NCBI GenBank assembly: GCA_003550325.1
Contig: QKWP01000576.1
Location: 190,652-254,651, forward strand
Length of the DNA: 64,000 bases
Source of the DNA: Gigaspora rosea
Taxonomy: Eukaryota > Glomeromycota > Glomeromycetes > Diversisporales > Gigasporaceae
Reading direction: 5' to 3'
Shown here: positions 21,691 to 33,473 of the stretch, piece by piece
Numbering within the stretch: the first letter of the stretch is position 1
How the letters are laid out: each line of letters begins with the position of its first letter
Notes under the pieces: model-generated
Told to the model about the DNA's origin: nothing
The model's database searches: none
What the model saw: only the letters and a program-made list of their open reading frames with translations
Position numbers and translations under genes: made by a program

Positions 21691-22986
21691 GGCCTGTTTT
21701 TTTCTTGTGAGGTTAAAATTTAAATAAATAAATAATTAAATAAATATGTTTATATAAAATAGTTCATCGAATTGGTTCTAGATTTTAGAGATATTTTTTT
21801 TATCGAAACTGATCTACAAGTTGTTTTGAAGTTTTTTTTCATGTTACAAATAAAAACATTGAGCTTCAAGATCGTTAATTGTAAAGTTGCTGCTCGATAT
21901 TTAAAGGAGAAAAATTAAAATTGGAATAAGTAAGAAAAATTTTTACAAACAAATGTATTATAAATAGCAACATAAAAAAGCCCGTACAATAAATAATTAT
22001 TATTACTGTATTAATTAAAATCGTTTATTTATTAAAATAATTTAAAATTACATATGTTTATTAAAATAAAAATTTTTTTGTTTTAATAACTTTGATTAAA
22101 ATAAATTAAAATACTTGATAATAATTATTCTCTCACTATCAACATGATTAACAGTAAATCTTATCAAATAAAAGATTAAAATGAGTTGATTAAATAATGT
22201 AAATTTTACTTCGATTAACAAATAATCACATACCATATACAAATAATTTGGGATCGCATATATCGACGTCTCTATGAGCCTAATAGTTTACTCTAAATTC
22301 AATAATACCTACGATTAAAATAAATAATAAATTAATAAATACCACTTTCTATATAAGCAAGATTGAATAAATTAAAGTAATAGCAAGTAAATCACTAATG
22401 AATATGCGTTACTGAAAAGTCTTTATGACTAAATTACTTACTTCAAATATTTCGGCCACATAATAGCTATATAAATCTTAACTTATACTTGATCTTTTTG
22501 CTAAAATATATAAAAGACTCTTCCCTTCGCTTTTGACCTCTTGAAGCAAACACTACAAAAGATCTTTTAAACTATTATTTAGTCTAAAAAATTATTTCTT
22601 TTTATTTGAAAATATGCAAGGCAGTCTTTAACTTTAGGTCGCATTACCTTTTTACAGACAGCTCACATTGAGGGATTAATTGGGATGAACGAAACTATAA
22701 ACTTCATATTGTCTATTGATATATCGTTTAATAATCGGTGAAATATACAAAATTCGTGATGAACTTGAACTTAAAAAAAAATGCAACAGCCAATCAAAAT
22801 TCGCCGAATTTCGTAGATCATTATAGATCTCTAATTTCAAATTTGACTGGTATAACGGATCCAGACTCTAGATCATCTGACCAGGGCTGTGTAAAGATGA
22901 TTTCTAATGTAACACATAAAATTGGAACTACCAATAAGAGTCAAGATTTTGTGGACAAACGCGATGTATGAATTAAACCACTAGAT
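21691..22986. other. Gene-free AT-rich stretch
   Basis: A 77-codon frame at 22738-22971 has no recognised motif; its downstream half contains ACCAATAAGAGTCAAGATTT, similar to ACCAATCAGATCCAAGATTT at 31008, so it is repeat sequence. No gene called. Confidence 0.35.
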
Positions 22987-23020
22987 AGCTGCGCGACGTC
23001 GTCGCGCGAAACCAGGAACG
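22987..23020. repeat. Second GCGCGAC/GTCGCGC hairpin with ACCAGGAACG word
   Basis: Same structure as 19411-19445 with loop GTC, followed by GAAACCAGGAACGG. It directly follows the repeat fragment at 22800-22980. Confidence 0.6.
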
Positions 23021-23400
23021 GAAGACCAGATAGTGGTTAACTTGGATGAAATCGGTTGATTATTCTATGGGTTGTAGAAAATAACCAAATTTGCACAGGT
23101 TAGCTTGGGTCATATGGCCAAAGGCAATGTGACACGGGTTAGTTTGCACAAATTTGTTATTTATACAATCCCATACAATAACTACATTATTGTACGGGTC
23201 TGACGTAACAACTCGTGAGTCACATTCAATAAAAAGCCAATTTTAAAAAAAAAAAAAAAAAAACGCATTAGATAACAGCGTAAATAAAAAAGAATATATG
23301 ATTTATATTATTAATTCTTTCGTGCAAAATATCAAACAATTAAATCAAAATTCAAGCATAAACCTAATTTTATTTTTTTAAAAAAAACTAAAGAATAAAT

Positions 23401-23730
23401 CTAATCCAAAAGCAAAAATATAACTATTATAGAAAGTTTTAAAGAAAGCGAAAATTCAATAACATAACCTCGTTCAGTAAAAATTATATTTATTGTTGCT
23501 CGATCAGCTACTTTATTGCTATATATGAAAAAGCATATGGGAATAGGTTCACTATCCAAACAAGATCTAGCATTATATATTCGAAACTCAATACTTAATA
23601 ACAAAGCTTCTAGTCTATGAAAATTTATCTGGACCTGTACCAATCATTCTCCCAACCTATCAGACGCATAAACCACTGGCCTTTGGACCTCAAATTTCCT
23701 AAACTCCAATGTCCCACAACATCCTGCCTT
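23401..23730 (-). pseudogene. Possible gene remnant of unknown family
   Basis: On the minus strand a protein-like frame reads TLEFRKFEVQRPVVYASDR, meets TGA at 23644-23646, and goes on in the same frame as FHRLEALLLSIEFRIYNARS, then SEPIPICFFIYSNKVADRA, then NIIFTERGYVIEFSLSLK, ending at 23401. The mixed composition differs from the surrounding chance frames. Its 5' side abuts the proposed end of the element at 23733, which may have cut the gene. I recognise no family. Confidence 0.28.
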
Positions 23731-23732
23731 CT

Positions 23733-25444
23733 GCCCTAGAACAAATTGCAGCACGGAATTATACTGCAATACACGAGAAAGTTTGGATATGGAACCACAC
23801 GAACCTGCACGTAAATCTATACGAGACAATGTATGGGAAAGCACGTTTACAGCACGTAAAAGGGCGCGGATTCCGTGCAACGGTGCACGTACTTACGTGC
23901 AATTTTAAGTGTTTTCTCGTGCATTGTCTCGTGCATATTTACGTGCAGGTAATATATAATAGCATATATCCATACACATATACATAATAACATATATCGT
24001 CGTATATGCATTATTTTATTAACTAAATTTTATAATTTTATTAACTAAATTTTATAAGTTTTATTAACTAAATTTTGTATTTTATTAACTAATTTTAATT
24101 ATTTTATTAATTAAATTTTATAATACAAATTCTTTAATTTAATAATTTACATATCGAATAAGAAAATACTTCTAATTACTAAAACTACCAACTTTAAAAA
24201 TAACCCAGCAAATAATAATATTGAAAAAAACAAAGTAATAATACCAAATGAAAGGTTTAAAAAAAATTCGAAATGACTACTCTAGAAATAACTCCAATAG
24301 GGACAACTCCGATTGTGGCAACTCCAATGGCAGTAACGGAGATACTAAAATGCAATAATATACAGAAAGTAATAAAAAAAAAAGAAAAAATAATAGTAAA
24401 AAAAAAAATAAAGCAACGATACCACCAAAAATGATGAAAAAACATATACCAAAAATGATCGTGATTCCAAAAGAGCAACTTCCAAGGCAATAACTCTAAA
24501 GGATGGTTTAAAATCAATGACAATAACTAAAATAATTATATAAAAATTAATGAGTTGTAAAAAAAAATTATAAAAAATAAAAGAAAATAATAAAAATTAT
24601 AAGAGTAAACAAAAAAAAAAAGCAAATATTTATTTGCTTACAAATCAAATGTAATTTGTGCGCGTCAATACACGGAAATTATTATTGTTAAGTGCAAAAA
24701 AAAAAAACAAAATGAATGTTTTTGTGCGCGTCAATGCACGGAATTTATAATCATTAAGAATCTTAACGATCATCACGGAATTATGATCGTTAAGGATCTT
24801 ATGATTATCACGTTAGTACATGAAATTATGATCGTTAAGGATCTTAACAATTGTGACAATTGTGATATCATTCACAAAAATTATGATCGTTAAGAATCTT
24901 AACGATTGTGACGATCATGATATTAATGCACTGAAATTATGTTCGTTAAGGAGTCTTAACGATTGTGATGATCATGACATCATGAACAGAAATGATCGTT
25001 AAAATTGATCGTTAAGGAATCTTAACGATTGTGATGATCGTGACGTTAGTGCACTGAAATTTTGATCGTTAAGAATCTTAACGATTGTGCACGTCAGAGC
25101 ACAAAAATTATGATTATGATCGTTAAGAATCTTAACGATTGTGAACGTCAGTGCACGAAAATTATGATCGTTAAGAATCTTAACGATTGTGCAAGAATCT
25201 TAACGATTGTACACGTTAGTGCACGGAAATTATGTGATCATTAAGATTAATACACGTCAATATATGGATATAATACTATGCACGATAGTGCACGGATTTC
25301 GATTTCTCGTGCGATAACGTGTATTAAATTTTTTGGATGATCAGTTTCTGTGCAATTTCCGTGCAGTGATTATGAAACCCGTGCTTACCCACATACAATT
25401 TCGTATTTATACATGCATTTCCGTGTATCGAGTTTTTATAGGGC
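23733..25444. mobile_element. Possible 1.7-kb element with GCCCTA ends and hairpin array
   Basis: The left end GCCCTAGAACAAATTGCAGC resembles, inverted, the right end ending TTTTTATAGGGC. Both flanks are rich in the word CACGGAA / TTCCGTG and in CGTGCA. The interior holds AT-rich sequence with N/S-type 15-bp repeats (AACTCCAATGGCAGT near 24290-24340), and the hairpin array at 24730-25260. No target duplication was seen, so the ends are tentative. No intact protein. Confidence 0.4.
24730..25260. repeat. Tandem array of about ten ATCGTTAAG/CTTAACGAT hairpins
   Basis: Each unit of about 50-65 bp contains ATCGTTAAGAATCTTAACGA or a close variant (centres near 24757, 24798, 24841, 24893, 24951, 25020, 25077, 25129, 25178, 25205), separated by TGTGACGATCATGA or GTGCACG(T)-type linkers. 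The inner word is a near-perfect palindrome, so every unit can fold. The 60-codon frame at 25062-25244 is an artefact of this repeat. Confidence 0.8.
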
Positions 25445-26184
25445 TGTTACGGGGAAAAATGGGTTTATCTTTATGAATTTAGTTTAAATTTGATAAAAGG
25501 CAGTTCGCCAGAGGCGTGACTTGGTGATTTAACACGATTTATTATGGAAAAAGGGAAATTTGTATATGTAGATAATTCGAGGATTTATTATATATATTTT
25601 ATTGGATTGGTATTGTTAAAAATCCGAAGATTTTCCTTTTAGAAGAGCCAAAACTGACCTCCTTTTATACTTTACAATTATTATGGGAATCTCTAATCTA
25701 ACAATATAGAACATTATGGAAACTATAAGACTAAAATCATCATATACTCTATCTATGACGCTATCATAATAGGAGTATTATTCTATAGATTCTAAATCAT
25801 TCCACCAAATGATAAAAGTATCATACGATATCTTATCTTCGAAGTTATCGTATATCATACCATAGGTTGAATGGTTTCTAAAACATCTCGCCGTAAGCCG
25901 AGCGCCGTTCAATGAAAGCATGCATGATCGATTATGCACGATAAATTATAAGTCGGATCGATTGTGAATGCCGATATGCACTGTCGATCATAATGGTAAT
26001 TTATGCTATGAAATGTGGCGTAGTATACGGATTAATGATCATCCGTTATTGCAGATGTCACATTTACCCCGTGACACTACTATATGAAACTGCAATATAA
26101 ACAAGATAGCTAGCATAACATATGTATATAACTAAAAAGAGAATTGAATTGAGCGTCATCCTGCAGTATCTATTTCAGGTATTT
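25445..26184. other. Gene-free stretch, locally GC-richer
   Basis: No gene seen. 25885-26060 is richer in CG and has repeated GATCGATTATGCACG / GGATCGATTGTGAATG words. Unassigned. Confidence 0.35.
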
Positions 26185-26277
26185 GCACCGCACGGAGCAT
26201 AAATGTCCACTAATAAGGTCCTTGCACTGCCATTGCAGCCGTGAAACCTAACTATTCACTAATAAGGTCCTTGTACT
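26185..26277. repeat. 49-bp minisatellite, first block
   Basis: Two units of the type CACTAATAAGGTCCTTGCAC, then TGCCATTGCAGCCGTG, then AAACCTAACTATT. The array continues at 27651-27830, 28075-28189 and 28427-28440 and is interrupted by nested elements. Confidence 0.75.
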
Positions 26278-27650
26278 TAGAGATGGGTTTTATGCGTACG
26301 CATGATTCCTCAATCATGCGCACGAATGCGCATTAATGCGCATGATTCCGAATCATGCGCATTTTATCCCATCAAAATTTAATATAGAAAAATTAAATTA
26401 AAATAAGTATAATTAACATTCTAATCTATCCATATACTTCAATTCTGGATCTGTTCGCTTTAACATTTTTGATTGGTCGCATCCGAAAAATGTGACCTAA
26501 ATGTAGGAAAATAACAGAAATACGTAAGATGATTATGACTATTATCATGGTCGAGTAATTATTATGCGTTTAAACAACACAAAATCGTTAACGTGAATTT
26601 TCCAAATTTTCTTTTGTTGTTTGATTGTCTAATATTTACAAACTATTTTGGACTAAAAAAGTTCACGAATACGAAAACGTTTTGTATAATGGTCTCAAGT
26701 ACAAGAATAAGTGCAAGTGCAAGTGCAAGTGCAAGACATGACAAATGCTCCGCTATAGATAATCATATGATTAATAAAAAAATAGTGAATATATTAGCGA
26801 ATATCAACAAAATGTTACATTCAACCAAATATTTAGATGATTGGTTTTTAGAATTTTTGGACGGAATTTTTGCCGCCAAGATTATCTGATAATCAACTAA
26901 TTTTCTCAGTGACCCGTAGTTTTATGTTGATCTATCAACCAATAAAATTAGGTTATGTTCAAAAGGTGATCAATGTGCTAAAACTAATATAGCAATATCT
27001 TTGCAACACTTATTTTAAAAATTGGCATTCACCAATAAAACTAAGCTGCATATTATCTGTTATTGGAGTAATGAGCTTTGTAACAAACTTTTTATAGGTT
27101 AGCTTATACTAATTCAAACTAACGCAATACATTGCAATTACTGGTGTAGCGGACAAATTTTGTAATATAATTTTTTATAAAAACTCATGATAAAAATCAC
27201 AATAATTCTAATAAAAACTGGCTCAACCATACTGAAATAGAGTGTGAATTCTAATCTTAACTATATACTGTAGTTAATAGAATAGTATGTTCAGTAACAG
27301 AATTTTTTTCGTGACGATTCAATGCAAACTAACTCAGCATATTTATGAATATTATATAATGCGAATTTACAGATTTTAACTAAGATTCTAAAGTTTTATA
27401 CAAAGCTCCCCACGGGTCAGGTGTCAAATTATATAAGATAAGCAACAATGAAGTTTACAATTAGAAAATTTGTAAAAATTTATATATGTAGGCAAAATTT
27501 TATTAAGAATTTATATGTAGTATCTTTATTTAGATATATTATCAATAATAAAGATAAAAATTAAAAAAAATTTTATATCATGCGGTATCATGCGCATTAA
27601 TGCACATTAATGCGCATTTTATTATTAAATGCGCATTTTTCCCATCTCTA
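26278..27650. mobile_element. 1.4-kb TAGAGATGGG element, inverted copy of 19651-20946
   Basis: Ends TAGAGATGGG / CCCATCTCTA. It reads in the opposite direction to 19651-20946, with the same ATGCGCAT-rich ends, the GACCAATCAAAAATG word reversed, the core with TTTTGTATAATGGTCTCAAG, a run of repeated AAGTGC triplet pairs near 26708, and the satellite-like units. It splits the minisatellite. The 98-codon frame at 26593-26889 covers the core shared with 28583-28834 (motif LHSTKxxDDxFL). No clear target duplication. Confidence 0.65.
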
Positions 27651-27830
27651 CACTGCAGCTGTGGAGCCTAAATATTCACTAATAAGGTCCTTGCACTGTC
27701 ACCGCAGCGGTGGATCCTAACTTACCATTAATAAGGATTTGCACTGCCACCGCAGCCGCAGAGCCTAAATATTCAATATAAAGTCCTTGCACTGCTATTG
27801 CAGCCGCGGAGCTCAATTTACCACTAAGGC
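27651..27830. repeat. 49-bp minisatellite, second block
   Basis: About four units with GTCCTTGCACTG, then (T/C)GCAGC(C/T)G(T/C)GGAGCC, then TAAATATTCACTAATAAG. Much GC-richer than the surroundings. Confidence 0.75.
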
Positions 27831-28074
27831 CGTTTGAAGTTAATTATTTGGTTAACATCACCCCCAGCTGAAATCTTCTCCCCTCCCCCGAAAAAATGAA
27901 CAGCCAATCAAAATGCTGGATGACTCTTGCTGGCCACCTGATTTAATTAACCAATGAAATTGACCATCTTTGTTCATTTTCATATGTTCGTTTCATATGT
28001 TCATTTCATTTTAACTACTCCCCCCCAAAGTCCTGGAAAAGCGATGTTAATCGAAGAATCAACTTCAAATGGCC
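27831..28074. other. Interruption of the minisatellite, C-runs
   Basis: Holds CACCCCC, CCCCTCCCCC and CTCCCCCCCC runs and a GCCAATCAAAAT / ACCAATGAAATTG pair. It is not made of minisatellite units, so it is probably another insertion without visible ends. No gene. Confidence 0.4.
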
Positions 28075-28189
28075 TAATTAGGACCTTATACAGCTACTGC
28101 AGCCGTGGATCTAACTGCTTACTAATAAGGACCCTGCACTGCCACTGCAGCCACGAAGCCTAACTATTCGTTAATAAGGTCCTTGCCAC
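28075..28189. repeat. 49-bp minisatellite, third block
   Basis: Two to three units ending AATAAGGTCCTTGCCAC. The block resumes after the MITE at 28427 with TGCAACCGCAG. Confidence 0.7.
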
Positions 28190-28418
28190 CAGTGTTTAAA
28201 ATTTAATGTTCTCAGTGTTCTCAGAGAACATTATACAATTTTTGGAAACATAAATTATTAAAATATGTTCTCTATTTGAGAACATTCAATAAATTCTTTT
28301 AATATTAAAAAAAATTTAATTTTTTTATATAAAGAACATTAAAATTTTACAAAGAACATTAAGAAATTAAAAATGTTCTTTTTGAGAACATAAAACCAAA
28401 TTTGAATTTTAAACACTG
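28190..28418. mobile_element. hAT-type MITE (CAGTGTTTAAAATT ends)
   Basis: Inverted ends CAGTGTTTAAAATT on both sides and a perfect 8-bp duplication CTTGCCAC at 28182-28189 and 28419-28426. Removing the element and one duplicate leaves a continuous minisatellite unit. The interior repeats the word ATGTTCTC / GAGAACAT. Non-coding. Confidence 0.88.
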
Positions 28419-28559
28419 CTTGCCACTGCAACCGCAGAGAATAGCTGTCCAACAATGACCATTGCAAGAGGTAGTGAAACCTGCTCTGTAGATCGTATTT
28501 TGTTCTGTTTTTTAACGCCCTTAAAACAACTCTATTAAAATTGTGCTTCTGTTGGTTGA

Positions 28560-28860
28560 TTACATAATACATACAGACTATTTTGAGCGTAAAAAAAGTC
28601 AATCACAGATCAAATGTTGTACGAATTTTAATTAAAGTTCAAGAACAAGCAAGAGCAAATGCAAGTGCAAGAGCATTTGCTCCGCAATTGATAAAAAAAA
28701 ACATATTAATAATAAAAAAAACAGTGATTACATTACACTCCACTAAAGATTCAGATGATCGATTTCTAGATCTTTCTATTTTCAGTCACAATTTTTGCCG
28801 TCCAGATTATACGTCAACATCTACTAGCCAATAAAATTATTATTATATCTAAAAATGTGA
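28560..28860. repeat. Fragment of the TAGAGATGGG-element core
   Basis: Shares with 26590-26990 the order: Lys-rich start, AAGTTCAAGAACAAG with AGCAAATGCAAGTGCAAG, GAT(A/T)AAAAAAA, CATTACACTCCACTAAA, GATGATCGATTTCTAGA, then CCAATAAAATTA. Another fragment, reversed, is at 30370-30690. Two copies share the short frame motif LHSTKxxDDxFL, which hints at an old coding exon carried by the element. Confidence 0.5.
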
Positions 28861-29660
28861 TCAGTGTTCTAGAACTAATGTAGCAATATGATCAAGTTAT
28901 TATGTTTAATGCTTTTTTGATCGGTTATACAAACCGTGATCAAAATATTAAGCAAGTTACGATCAAGAATGTCATCTAATACAAACTCATTATGTTTAAT
29001 TATGATAGTACGTAGTACCAAATCAACCTTAACCACATACGGTATTGTAACAAAATTATTTGTGTGCATACGTACGTAAGTAAAAAACTGCTTTATAAAT
29101 TTAAATAAAAATAAATAAAAAAAAGGCACAACAGTAAAAAATTCACATGATCCAAAAATATGAACATTTTTATATTAGCACGTTATTCTTACAAATGTAG
29201 TATCAGTCTTTACTTGAATTAACATATTAACTGACGTTTTCAATAATTTCCAGGGCTAATGAGCTTTTAAAACAATGCAAGATAAAACTGCAACATATAA
29301 ATCTTTAAAAATTTATTATCATTAATACATAAGCATAGTAAAAAAAATATTTTACCAGGTTTTTGTCTTGACTATTTTGTCTTAACTAGCATGCATTGTT
29401 ACTTGGTGCACAGCGCAGATTATCTTACAAAAACACGTCCCTATATTATTTTCAATTTGCTTAAATGTTGAAGTTTTTTAATTATGCTAACCGCTAATAA
29501 GATACAATATTTAAATTTTGATCACGTGATTCGCTTGCATTTTTAAGTGCAGTACTATATTTATTTCGATTCGTTAAAGAACATATGAATTAATATAATT
29601 ATATGACGTATATATATGCAATAAATTTGCAGTATAAATAATTATGAGTTCTAATTTTTT
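28861..29660. other. Gene-free stretch
   Basis: Satellite-like words (CAAACTCATTATGTTTAAT; CAAATCAACCTTAACCACAT) occur near 28980-29040. Otherwise nothing recognised. Confidence 0.35.
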
Positions 29661-30133
29661 CAGAATTGCACTAACTAAATCAGCAAATTTCGGTAATAAT
29701 AAAACAAGATTAAACCGATTTTTACAGAGCTATCTCCAAATTTCCGGGTCGGATATGACAGATCTAGGTCGGCGTTTAGCACTAGTTGTTAACAAGTTCT
29801 AAAGCAAGATCATCAGCTGGGCATTTTTTACTTAATGATTTATTAGTAAAATTTTTTATGATCTTGGGTCAATTCCGATCCAACAGACCATGATTTCGAT
29901 GCGCACCGACATATCCCGACTGGGAATTTTGGGTATTCTAATTGGCTAATTTGCGTCGATCTAAATGTGATTATAATACTCGTTCACATTTTTTTTGACA
30001 AGGGGGTGAACTAGTTTCTCAACTCGTTCGACCCTGGACTTTTAGGGACCCGCACCAGACGCACCACTCAAACATCCCTTAAGTATGATGACATGTAATG
30101 TGGTTCATGACAAATTTAGTTAGTGCAATTCCG
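29661..30133. mobile_element. MITE with CAGAATTGCACTAACTAAAT ends
   Basis: The left end CAGAATTGCACTAACTAAAT is inverted at the right end, ATTTAGTTAGTGCAATTCCG (30114-30133). The interior is GC-richer with GACATATCCCGACT and GGGTCGGATATGACAGA words. A lone related end is at 36731-36754. No clear target duplication. Non-coding. Confidence 0.6.
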
Positions 30134-30369
30134 AAAAAAAAAGAGATTTTGTATAGTGATCGTCATGCACAAAAACCTGTTAAAGCGATGTTTGGTTAAA
30201 CAATTCTCATACAATAGATAAATATAGGACTGCTTTTACTACGAGTACAACAATACCGTATGTGATTAAGGTTAAGGTTGATTTGGTACTACAATTGCTA
30301 GAATTTAAATTTTGATAACATTCTTGATCATAACTTGCTCATCGATATTTTAGTCTTAACATTTCTGAT

Positions 30370-30690
30370 CACGAATTGCATATCCAATCAAAAGCGTTAA
30401 AGCATATCAACATTATGATTCTAATTATCAAATAAACTGGACGGCAAAAACCAAAAATTTATGAAAAATGGAAAAATCGAGAAATCAATAATCTAAATTT
30501 TAGTGGAATGTAATTTTTTATTAATATCATTGTTTTTATCCATTGTGGAGCTATTGTTCTTGTTCTTGCACTTGTTTTCAACTTAAGACCATTATACAAA
30601 ACGTTTTAGCATATATCAGGTAATCAAACAACAGAAGTAAATTTGGAAAACTTACGCTTCAAGAGTTACAAATTCTTTCGTTCTCATCTT
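30370..30690. repeat. Fragment of the TAGAGATGGG-element core, reversed
   Basis: Contains GAAATCAATAATCTAAATTT, GACCATTATACAAAACGTTT and GGTAATCAAACAACAGAAG, in the order seen at 20360-20600. No terminal repeats remain. Confidence 0.5.
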
Positions 30691-30953
30691 CGATAATCAG
30701 AGATTATCATTTAATCAGGCCAATAAAAAATTCTACGAAAAAAAATGAAAAATGCCAATTATTGAGCGAATAGACATGAAAATTTGTATCGGGCCACCGA
30801 TATTTACGTCTAAAAAGCACATTTTTACTATTGGTTGTTATAGCATTTGTAATTTCATTCTACGGATAATCGCATTTTTTTTAATGGTCAGATGTCTCAT
30901 ACCGTAGTACTAGTCATATTAACAGATCATAGGACAAGCAGTATCATCGGTCC

Positions 30954-31159
30954 ATGCGCGATAGACATGCGAGAATTAAGCACCAAGTGACATATAGCAT
31001 CACGTGTACCAATCAGATCCAAGATTTTGCGGACGCACATCATTCTGGCGCATCGTATAACCATCACTACGTGATATGCATCACTCCGTTCCTGGTATCA
31101 CTACGTGATATGCATCACTCCGTTCCTGGTATACACTTCGTACTTCGTACTACGTTCCT
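30954..31159. repeat. Direct repeats with CCGTTCCTGGTA words
   Basis: The word TATGCATCACTCCGTTCCTG occurs twice in tandem (31074-31093 and 31108-31127), and a third TACGTTCCTGGTAT stands at 31142-31155. This is the complement of the ACCAGGAACGGAGTGATG word of 36225 and 36538 and of the hairpin copies at 19411 and 22987. The frame at 30954-31211 is not supported as a gene. Confidence 0.6.
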
Positions 31160-31262
31160 GGTATTACAAGTTATAATTATTATTACAAGTTATAATTATT
31201 ATTACAAGTAATAATTATTATTACAAGTAATAATTGTTATTCCAAGTAATAATTATTACAAG
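31160..31262. repeat. 19-bp tandem repeat array, second locus
   Basis: About five units of (A)AGTAATAATTATTATTAC, some with AGTTATAA. Same unit as 19235-19405. Confidence 0.75.
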
Positions 31263-32170
31263 TAATAGGTTTTTATTATGTAATAATTATTATTATATTA
31301 TAGTAAATAAACAAAGTTAAGGCTATAGTATTTATTTAAATATATAATATATTTTAACGAATATCAAAAATAAAGTTAATTAATTTAAAATTATATAATA
31401 TAAATAAAACAAGTAAACAAACACGTAAGTGACAACGGCTTATGTATCACTCAAACCAATCAGATTTCAGGATCTCGTGTAACGTAACACGATCAGAAAA
31501 TTCAAAACAAACGTTCTGCATAGGAAACCACTTTTCGTGCTCTAACAAAAAGTTTTCCTTGAGCGATTTTACTATATGCCACAAACCCTGACCCTAAACC
31601 TAGGTGCTCACCCTAACCCTAAACTAACAAACTTTATCGATACAGAGATGATCTACAGGTGACATATCACATGCGTCGCATATAACTTAATTCTAAATAA
31701 TAAATTATTCTTAAAATAAAAATAAAATCTAGATTAATTAATTATATATAATAAAATATATATAGATAACTTATTAAATGTAATAAATAATGTTACATAT
31801 AATAATATTATTACATGTAATAAATAATATTACATATAATAATATTATTACATGTAATAAATAATATTACATATAATAATATATATAATAATATTATTAC
31901 ATGTAATAAATATTATTAATATTATTACAATTATGGTTTAAAATCCTCACATAATAATATATGTAATAAATATAATTGTAATACTTAGCTAATTATGGCA
32001 TCAATCATTTTATTTGGGTAAATTTAATGATCGATAACGTTATGTTACAGATTTATATTTAAAGGTCGTATGTTTAAATTAATGATATATATATTGATAT
32101 TGCTAAAAGAGGATTTTTAATAAATGCAGAATTATTACCATATAAAGCTTAAAGTTGGTAAAATTGCTGG
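31263..32170. other. Gene-free stretch with a dispersed telomere-like repeat
   Basis: 31440-31640 matches 52775-52990 in order: CAATCAGATTTCAGGATC, GTGTAACGTAACACGATCAG, TTCAAAACAAACGTTC, CCTTGAGCGATTTTACTATA, then CTCACCCTAACCCTAA. The CCCTAA words are too few and too imperfect to be a telomere. 31790-31920 is a TAATATTATTACATGTAATA low-complexity run. Confidence 0.55.
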
Positions 32171-32360
32171 ATGACTAAAACCAGGTGCGTTTAAAGGTTT
32201 ATTGGGATTAAGGTCAAAGCATGTCCTATAAGTAAAATTGTCTTCCCGACATTTTTTATTAATGCCCTAGACAAGCTTGGACACACATTTCTTGTATTTC
32301 GTATTTCGATGTTCTTTACTTTTTTCTTTGTTTTTGTCTCCTAAAATTGGTCATCGATGT
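32171..32360. mobile_element. Truncated relative of the AAAGCCAGGTGCC MITE
   Basis: Starts AAAACCAGGTGCGTTTA and shares CTATAAGTAAAATTGTCTTC, ACATTTTTTATTAATGC and TTTTCTTTGTTTTTGTCTC with 35284-35536, but the right terminal repeat is missing. Non-coding. Confidence 0.5.
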
Positions 32361-33473
32361 GTTACATTAATACTGCAATACATGCATAATGATCAAGTTT
32401 TTGTAATATTTACATGCGCAACAAATATTTTAAAGTTCACATAGATGTGAACATTAGTATTTAGAACAAGATTAGGGGTTAGATAGTCATATGGTAAAAA
32501 TACAAGGAAAACTTTGGCAAGAGCATTAACGATGGTTATTGTCCGGAGCATAGCGAGAACCCCTTAATTTTTATGACGAGTGATACAAAATTACGTTTTT
32601 GATGTATTTCGACCAAAATTAATGCATCTACATTATGAAATGTAATAGGAAATATTTTATCGGTCACGCCACGTGTCTATATTTGTGCTTTAAGTAACAA
32701 AAATATGCACAATTACGAGTTTTTCCTGATCGTGTAACGTTACATCTGATTTTCAAAAATGCATGCGATTGTTAATAATTTTTATATTTTTTATATTAAA
32801 AAATTCTTACAACTTATAAATACAGAAAAAGATATGTAGTCCTATACTGTTTAGTTTCTGAAAAGCTTGCTCCTTTTTTTTTTAAGAAATAAAAAGATTA
32901 TAGTTCCTTCCACATTTAGACGAAAAGAAACGACTCTATAGATTATGAACGAAAAGGATACATCCATTTCAATGCGTATATAGATCTTCAAACTTGTGTA
33001 ACAATTTTATCTTTTATAGAACAATTGATAATTAAAATTTACTATAATTTCACCAAAAGTGTGCACCTTAAGTTTATTATGAATTTTCACTAATTAGATG
33101 AAATTAGGCATATTTGTCAGTAATTCAAATGACTTTTAATATGAGTCAAATACAACTATATGAGATAACCTGTTTTTTATTTCAATCATTTCAGTCAAAA
33201 TCTGCCTAGATGTTTGTTTGAACGAATAACACATGTAGCATAATTTTTTCTTTGTCGAATCCAATTTTATTTATAATGTTAAATTTAGGATTGGCGTTTA
33301 GATTCATATCCGTTTGTGGTATAATAGAATAGTTGTACTTTTTTGGCAAACCCACATTCAAATTTATCATAAATAAGTAAACACGTTGTTCCGAAATTGT
33401 TCACAAAAATTTTTAGTTTATAGAATTTACAGAATATTCTTTATCATGCCAATGCATAAATAATTTATTTTAT

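Noticed and set aside
22738-22971. 77-codon frame as a gene
   Set aside because: Part of it is a dispersed repeat word and there is no motif.
24257-24523. 88-codon minus-strand membrane-like frame
   Set aside because: Its Phe/Ile-rich content is the reverse of A-runs and of a 15-bp AACTCC-type repeat.
25062-25244. 60-codon frame with repeated MIVKNLNDC
   Set aside because: It is a translation of the tandem hairpin array, not a gene.
31580-31640. Internal telomere
   Set aside because: Only a few imperfect CCCTAA words, and the same block is dispersed (52920-52990, 55590-55625).
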